52,696 nucleotides of DNA from an uncultured Clostridium sp. (GTDB lineage: Bacteria; Bacillota; Clostridia; Lachnospirales; Lachnospiraceae): the NCBI GenBank assembly GCA_900555045.1, contig USJW01000018.1, positions 1 to 52,696 on the forward strand, in the 5' to 3' direction. The position numbers and the translations under genes are program-made. This document shows positions 48,789-52,696 of the stretch, one piece after another (within the stretch, counting starts at the first letter, position 1; each line of letters opens with the position of its first letter). A model generated the notes under the pieces. It was given only the letters and a program-made list of their open reading frames with translations, did not search any database and was not told where the DNA came from.

Positions 48789-50081
48789 ATGAATTATATA
48801 CGAAAGCAGACTCCGGCCAGAATTCTGGCGTTTGGGTTTCTGGCAGTGATTCTTCTGGGATCGGTGCTGCTCATGCTGCCGGTATCGGTTCGCCCGGGGG
48901 TGAACCTGCACTATATCGATGCCCTATTTACCTCCACCAGCGCGGTGTGTGTCACCGGTCTGATCGCAGTGGACACAGCGGATACATACACGGCCTTCGG
49001 CCAGGCGGTGGTGGCGGCTTTGATCCAGGTGGGAGGCCTGGGAGTCACGTCGGTGGGCGTCGGACTGATCCTGGCGCTGGGGCGCCGGGTGAACTTAAAG
49101 GAGCGGCTGCTGATACGGGAGGCGTTAAATCTGGATTCCGGCCATGGGCTGGTGAGCCTGGTGAAAAACATCCTGAAGGTGACGCTGGTGTTCGAGGTGG
49201 CGGGAGCTATTTTGAGCTTCCTGGTATTCCGCAAGGACTATCCGACGGTTCACGCGCTGGGAATCAGCGTGTTCCACTCCATCGCGGCGTTCAACAACTC
49301 CGGGTTCGACATCTTGGGAGGCCTCAAGAACCTGACCGGATACCGGGACAATGTGCTGCTAAACCTGACCACAGCCGGGCTTATCACCTTCGGCGGCCTG
49401 GGATTTTTGGTCATCATGGACATCGTCACCAAGCGGTCCTTCAAGAAGCTGACCCTGCACTCCAAGGCGGTAATCACCACCAGCGCCATCCTGTTAATCG
49501 GTGGCACGGTGCTCATCCGGGCGACGGAGAATATCACCTGGTTGGGCGCGTTTTTCACCAGTGTGTCGGCCAGAACCGCCGGATTCTCCACCTTCAATCT
49601 GGGCGGGTTCACCAGCGCGGGACTTTTGACCGTGGCGGTTCTCATGTTTATCGGCGCGTCGCCCGGGTCCACCGGCGGCGGCATCAAGACCAGCACCGTG
49701 TTCACGCTGTTCCACACCATACGCGGGGCTGCGACCAACCAGGGGCCTCAGGCGTTCCACTACCGGATCCCCCAGGAGGCCTTCATCAAGGCGGCATCCG
49801 TCAGCGCCCTGTCGGCGCTTGTGGTGTGCCTCGGTACATTCTTCATGTGTATCCTGGAGCCGGGGCTGGGGTTTGAGGATATCCTGTTTGAGATCACCTC
49901 GGCCTTCGGCACCGTGGGGCTCTCCACTGGGATCACCACCGGGCTGTGCCCGGCCGCCAAGCTTTTGGAGATCGCGGTCATGTTCATCGGGCGTCTGGGG
50001 CCGCTTACCATCGCGTCCATCTGGATGTTTAAGCATGACTCCTCAGTTTCATTCCCCAAGGGGACGATATCAATCGGATAA
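48789..50081 (+). CDS. ktrB: Potassium uptake channel subunit, KtrB/TrkH family
   Basis: A 430-residue membrane protein with four M1-P-M2 repeats. The pore loops carry the expected filter glycines: SAVCVTGL, FNNSGFD, SARTAGFST and AFGTVGLST. The third helix region has the Gly/Ser gate segment IGASPGSTGGGIKTST. The length and lack of a long N-terminal extension point to KtrB rather than TrkH. It is paired with a single-RCK regulatory subunit 35 bases downstream and controlled, very likely, by the adjacent KdpDE-like system. Confidence 0.93.
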   Translation: MNYIRKQTPARILAFGFLAVILLGSVLLMLPVSVRPGVNLHYIDALFTSTSAVCVTGLIAVDTADTYTAFGQAVVAALIQVGGLGVTSVGVGLILALGRRVNLKERLLIREALNLDSGHGLVSLVKNILKVTLVFEVAGAILSFLVFRKDYPTVHALGISVFHSIAAFNNSGFDILGGLKNLTGYRDNVLLNLTTAGLITFGGLGFLVIMDIVTKRSFKKLTLHSKAVITTSAILLIGGTVLIRATENITWLGAFFTSVSARTAGFSTFNLGGFTSAGLLTVAVLMFIGASPGSTGGGIKTSTVFTLFHTIRGAATNQGPQAFHYRIPQEAFIKAASVSALSALVVCLGTFFMCILEPGLGFEDILFEITSAFGTVGLSTGITTGLCPAAKLLEIAVMFIGRLGPLTIASIWMFKHDSSVSFPKGTISIG

Positions 50082-50116
50082 TAGCCAAATACGGATTATA
50101 TAGGGAGGGCATAAAT

Positions 50117-50797
50117 ATGTTCGGAAAACGGAAAATGGAGGACGCGAAGTCCTACGGAATCATCGGTCTTGGGCGGTTCGGCACGGCGTTGGCCCGCACG
50201 CTGGCGGAGGCCGGCAAGGAGATCCTGGTGCTGGACCAGGACGAGGAGAAGGTAAAGCAGATGCGCACCTTCACGGAGCACGCCTACGTGGTGCGAAACC
50301 TTGAGCGGGAGACTCTGCAGGAGACCGGAATCCAGAACTGTGACCAGGTGATCGTCTGCATCGGCGACAAGGTGGACGTGAGCATCCTGACCACCTTAAA
50401 TGTGATCAACCTGGGCGTTCCCCACGTGGTCTCAAAGGCCAACAGCCTGGAGCAGGGGGAGATTCTGGAGAAGATCGGCGCGGAGGTAGTGTACCCGGAG
50501 AAGGACATGGCCATCCGCCTGGCAAAGCGGCTGATCGCGGGCCGGGTGTATAACCTGTTCGAGCTGGACGAGCGGACGGACATTTCGGAGCTTCGGATCG
50601 GCGGCGAGTTTGCGGGCCAGACCGTGGAGCAGGCCAGTCTGCGCAGGCGCTTTGGAGTCAACATCATCGCCATCAACCAGGGCGGAACGCTGACCACGGA
50701 CGTGCGCCCGGAGTATGTGCTGGGGCCGGAGGACACGCTGGTGGTGATCGGGGACCGGGAGAATATAAGGAAATTGGCGGATGATTTGGCGGAGTAG
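50117..50797 (+). CDS. ktrA: Potassium uptake regulatory RCK subunit, KtrA/TrkA family
   Basis: A 226-residue cytoplasmic gating subunit. A Rossmann RCK-N domain (YGIIGLGRFGTALARTL with the glycine-rich nucleotide loop, and the acidic end of beta-2 in VLDQDEEK) is followed by an RCK-C domain (SELRIGGEFAGQTVEQASLRRRFGVNIIAI onward). A single RCK-N/RCK-C pair fits KtrA, not the doubled TrkA of enterobacteria. Together with KtrB it forms a nucleotide-gated K+ (Na+-coupled) uptake system. Confidence 0.93.
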   Translation: MFGKRKMEDAKSYGIIGLGRFGTALARTLAEAGKEILVLDQDEEKVKQMRTFTEHAYVVRNLERETLQETGIQNCDQVIVCIGDKVDVSILTTLNVINLGVPHVVSKANSLEQGEILEKIGAEVVYPEKDMAIRLAKRLIAGRVYNLFELDERTDISELRIGGEFAGQTVEQASLRRRFGVNIIAINQGGTLTTDVRPEYVLGPEDTLVVIGDRENIRKLADDLAE

Positions 50798-50896
50798 CTG
50801 GGCGGGGCGAAATCGAAGGTTGTGCGTCCCTTGGCGCCGTGGTAAACTATTGGAAGGCAGGAGCTTTCCGGGATAAGAAGGAAGCGCTTCACATCG

Positions 50897-50938
50897 GGGC
50901 GGCAGGCACTGTTTGCAAAGAGTGCCTGCCGCCCTTTT
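50897..50938 (+). terminator. Terminator downstream of ktrA
   Basis: GGGCGGCAGGCACT and AGTGCCTGCCGCCC make a perfect 14-bp stem around GTTTGCAAAG, followed by TTTT. The preceding 100 bases hold nothing recognisable. Confidence 0.92.
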
Positions 50939-51029
50939 GCTGAAATGCAAGGGGCTCGTGACACAGCCTGCGGCGATTGCCGAATTGGGCCGTTTGCGGG
51001 CAATCGTTTTAGGAGGAGAGGAGGAGAGA

Positions 51030-51833
51030 ATGAAGGAACAGGGGAAAAAGCGATGGAGGCGCTGGCAGATCGCGGCGTTTGCAGTTCTTGGTGCGCTTGC
51101 GCTTACTGCCGTCTACCTCTACTGCGTCTTAAACGGCTACATTCTTCTAAATCACCCATCTAAAAACCGCTACCCGGTGCGCGGTGTGGACGTGTCCCAC
51201 TATCAGGGGACGATTGATTGGAAAAAATTGGATGAACAGGGCGTGGAGTTCGCCTACATCAAGGCCACCGAGGGAAGCGGCCACGTGGACGATCGGTTTG
51301 CGGGGAACTGGGAGGGCGCGAAGGCGGCTGGGATGAAGGCCGGAGCGTACCATTTTTTCAGTTTTGACAGCCCGGCGGAGACACAGCTGGAAAACTTTGT
51401 AAATACGGTGCCCGCGTACCCCGGGATGCTGCCGCCCACGGTGGATTTTGAGTTCTACGGGGACAAGCAGGTCAACCCGCCGGATCAGGAGGCAGCGGCC
51501 GGGGCATTAACGCGTCTCCTGGAGGGATTGGAAGCGCACTACGGGGTGCGGCCCGTGATCTACGCCACCCCGGAGGCGTGGGAGCTGTACTTAAAGGGAA
51601 GGTTTGACCAGTATCCCCTGTGGATCCGAAGCGTGGTGACACCGCCGGAGATCGGGGAGGCAGAGTGGACCTTCTGGCAGTACTCCAACCGCGGAAGGCT
51701 TTCCGGGTACACCGGGGGAGAGACATTCATCGACTTAAACGTCTACGGGGGCAGCAGGGAGCAGTGGGAGGAGTGGGCCGCAAGCTACAGCCGGGCCCTT
51801 CAGTCAAGAGGAGAACAGGAGGAATTTCAGTGA
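51030..51833 (+). CDS. Membrane-anchored GH25 muramidase (lysozyme family)
   Basis: A 267-residue protein with a basic N terminus and one transmembrane anchor (IAAFAVLGALALTAVYLYCVLNGYILL). A glycoside hydrolase family 25 barrel follows (GVDVSHYQGTIDWKKL, YIKATEGSG, AYHFFSFDSP, TVDFEFYG with the catalytic acidic pair region, and EWTFWQYSNRGRLSG). It is predicted to cleave the MurNAc-GlcNAc bond at the outer face of the membrane. ATG at 51030 has GAGGAGAG; the upstream frame has no ribosome site. Its stop overlaps the next start. Confidence 0.92.
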   Translation: MKEQGKKRWRRWQIAAFAVLGALALTAVYLYCVLNGYILLNHPSKNRYPVRGVDVSHYQGTIDWKKLDEQGVEFAYIKATEGSGHVDDRFAGNWEGAKAAGMKAGAYHFFSFDSPAETQLENFVNTVPAYPGMLPPTVDFEFYGDKQVNPPDQEAAAGALTRLLEGLEAHYGVRPVIYATPEAWELYLKGRFDQYPLWIRSVVTPPEIGEAEWTFWQYSNRGRLSGYTGGETFIDLNVYGGSREQWEEWAASYSRALQSRGEQEEFQ

Positions 51834-52375
51834 TCTATTTCACATCGGATTTGCACTTTTTTTATAAAAAAGATCCCTGCGTGGGCACGCGCGATTTTTC
51901 AAGCGGGGAGGAGAAAAACGAATTTCTGGTGGACTGCTGGAACCGCACGGTGTCGGGAACGGACGAGGTCTATATCCTGGGGGATGTCTCCAACGGCGGC
52001 GGCCAGGAGACGGCGGAGATTCTGCGCCGCCTGAACGGCAAAAAATATCTGGTGATCGGCAACAACGACCGCTACTTGGAGGATCCGGCCTTTGACCCCA
52101 GCGTCTATCAGTGGTGCAGGCAGTACCATGAGATCAATGAGATGGGCACAAAATTCGTGCTGTTCCACTTCCCCATCGAGGCATGGAGCGGTTACAAAAA
52201 GGACCGCATCCATCTGCACGGACATCTCCACCGCATTAAGCCGGTCTGGGAGCCCATCCGCCGCTACGAGGTGGGCGTGGACGCCCACGACGGGAGACCG
52301 GTGTCCATTGAGGAGATCTGGGACGCGGTGAAGGATCTGCACAACGAAAACCGGATAATGGAGGGCGTATGGTGA
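51830..52375 (+). CDS. Calcineurin-like metallophosphoesterase
   Basis: A 181-residue phosphoesterase. Metal-ligand motifs are IYFTSDLHFFY (D-x-H), YILGDVSNGG (GD), VIGNNDRY (GNxD; here GNN-D), FHFPIEAWSG and HLHGHLHRIK (GHxH). GTG at 51830 overlaps the GH25 stop and has AGGAGG eight bases upstream, so the two are translationally coupled. This compact class includes small phosphodiesterases of unknown substrate. Confidence 0.88.
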   Translation: MIYFTSDLHFFYKKDPCVGTRDFSSGEEKNEFLVDCWNRTVSGTDEVYILGDVSNGGGQETAEILRRLNGKKYLVIGNNDRYLEDPAFDPSVYQWCRQYHEINEMGTKFVLFHFPIEAWSGYKKDRIHLHGHLHRIKPVWEPIRRYEVGVDAHDGRPVSIEEIWDAVKDLHNENRIMEGVW

Positions 52376-52384
52376 GGGAAGATC

Positions 52385-52603
52385 CGGCGGCTATCGCGCC
52401 CAGTGCGGCCTCGTGGAAGGCGCGCTCATGACGGCTCCCTCCGCTGCCAGGAGCTCCGCCCCGGCGGCTTCAACCAGTCCGACCCGCCCCACCTGTGCGA
52501 GAACCTGACAGCAAAGACCATCTGCTTCGCCTGGAACTTCATACGCGAGTGCGAAGAAGAGAATATGCGGGAACATCTGGCGCCTCACAGCGGAACCCTT
52601 TAA
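52385..52603 (+). pseudogene. Frameshifted remnant resembling a C_GCAxxG_C_C redox protein
   Basis: One frame gives GYRAQCGLVEGALM (from about 52397). A second frame continues with RCQELRPGGFNQSDPPHLCE followed by TAKTICFAWNFIRECEEEN and a stop at about 52601-52603. The cysteine placement and the CQELRP/PPHLCE pieces look like the C-terminal half of C_GCAxxG_C_C-type redox-active proteins, but no single frame carries both. There is no ribosome site, and the N-terminal half is missing. The remaining bases to 52696 show no gene. Confidence 0.35.
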
Positions 52604-52696
52604 ACAACGAGATCCGCATAAAACAAAAGCCAATCCCTCAATTCCATCACTTTCTGAATCAATAAGGAGCGCGAAATCTGTAATCAAAAGCAGATT

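Noticed and set aside
50798..50896. Small gene between ktrA and the terminator
   Set aside because: Frames are short, lack ribosome sites and show no conserved pattern; it is best read as a 3' untranslated region.
1..52696. CRISPR array, tRNA/rRNA genes, intact insertion sequence, prophage or replication origin
   Set aside because: No regularly spaced repeats, cloverleaf-like genes, transposase with terminal repeats, phage structural genes or DnaA-box clusters were seen by eye; short degenerate cases could be missed without software.

Overview
The window is GC-rich, densely packed bacterial chromosome and looks like a Firmicute of the class Clostridia, most likely a high-GC Lachnospiraceae-type gut anaerobe. 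This taxonomic call is inference. It rests on the indirect Asn-tRNA pathway (archaeal-type AspRS plus GatCAB) under a T-box leader, the two-subunit oxygen-sensitive L-serine dehydratase, the GtrA/YfhO pair, AGGAGG-type ribosome binding sites and the absence of lipopolysaccharide genes. No rRNA, tRNA, CRISPR array, intact insertion sequence or prophage was seen. The window looks like core chromosome with a few decayed gene fragments.

Layout. 0-7.5 kb: end of an FMN/Fe-S glutamate synthase, then a T-box-controlled aspS-gatC-gatA-gatB operon and a subgroup Ic aspartate aminotransferase. 7.6-18 kb: regulators and catabolism, comprising a small membrane protein, a membrane-anchored XRE repressor, a LacI regulator fused to a solute-binding-protein domain, a MocR-type regulator that has lost its PLP lysine, a LysR gene divergent from sdaAB-sdaAA, an iron alcohol dehydrogenase and a second LysR. 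18-26 kb: Lrp, D-amino-acid aminotransferase and ApbE, then gtrA-yfhO-argH and a Crp/Fnr regulator with a gene scar behind it. 26-31 kb: a Gld-like ABC exporter (ATPase, permease, GldG-like protein, DUF4340 protein) and an Rpn-nuclease remnant. 31-39 kb: a zinc alcohol dehydrogenase, then argG divergent from argC-GNAT-argJ-argB-argD across a shared promoter region with candidate ARG boxes. 39-46 kb: tetR divergent from a MacA-MacB-like efflux operon that ends in two TolC-like coiled-coil proteins. 46-51 kb: a KdpE/short-KdpD two-component system divergent from a KtrB/KtrA-type potassium uptake pair. 51-52.7 kb: a membrane-anchored GH25 muramidase, a small metallophosphoesterase and a frameshifted redox-protein remnant.

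How the parts work together. Nitrogen and amino-acid metabolism is the main theme: glutamate synthase, Asp/Glu transamidation, aspartate and D-alanine transamination, serine deamination, and nearly all of arginine biosynthesis (argC, J, B, D, G, H; argF, carAB and argR are not in the window). The second theme is the envelope: LTA/WTA-type glycosylation, efflux, Gld-like ABC transport, potassium homeostasis and muramidase.

Most notable observations: a T-box specifier reading GAAC, which contains overlapping Glu and Asn codons; the LacI/solute-binding-protein fusion; the MocR lacking its catalytic lysine; an apparently monoderm MacAB system with two TolC-like partners; and a KdpDE pair without the KdpD sensor domain, wired to a Ktr/Trk system through three 11-bp-spaced repeats.
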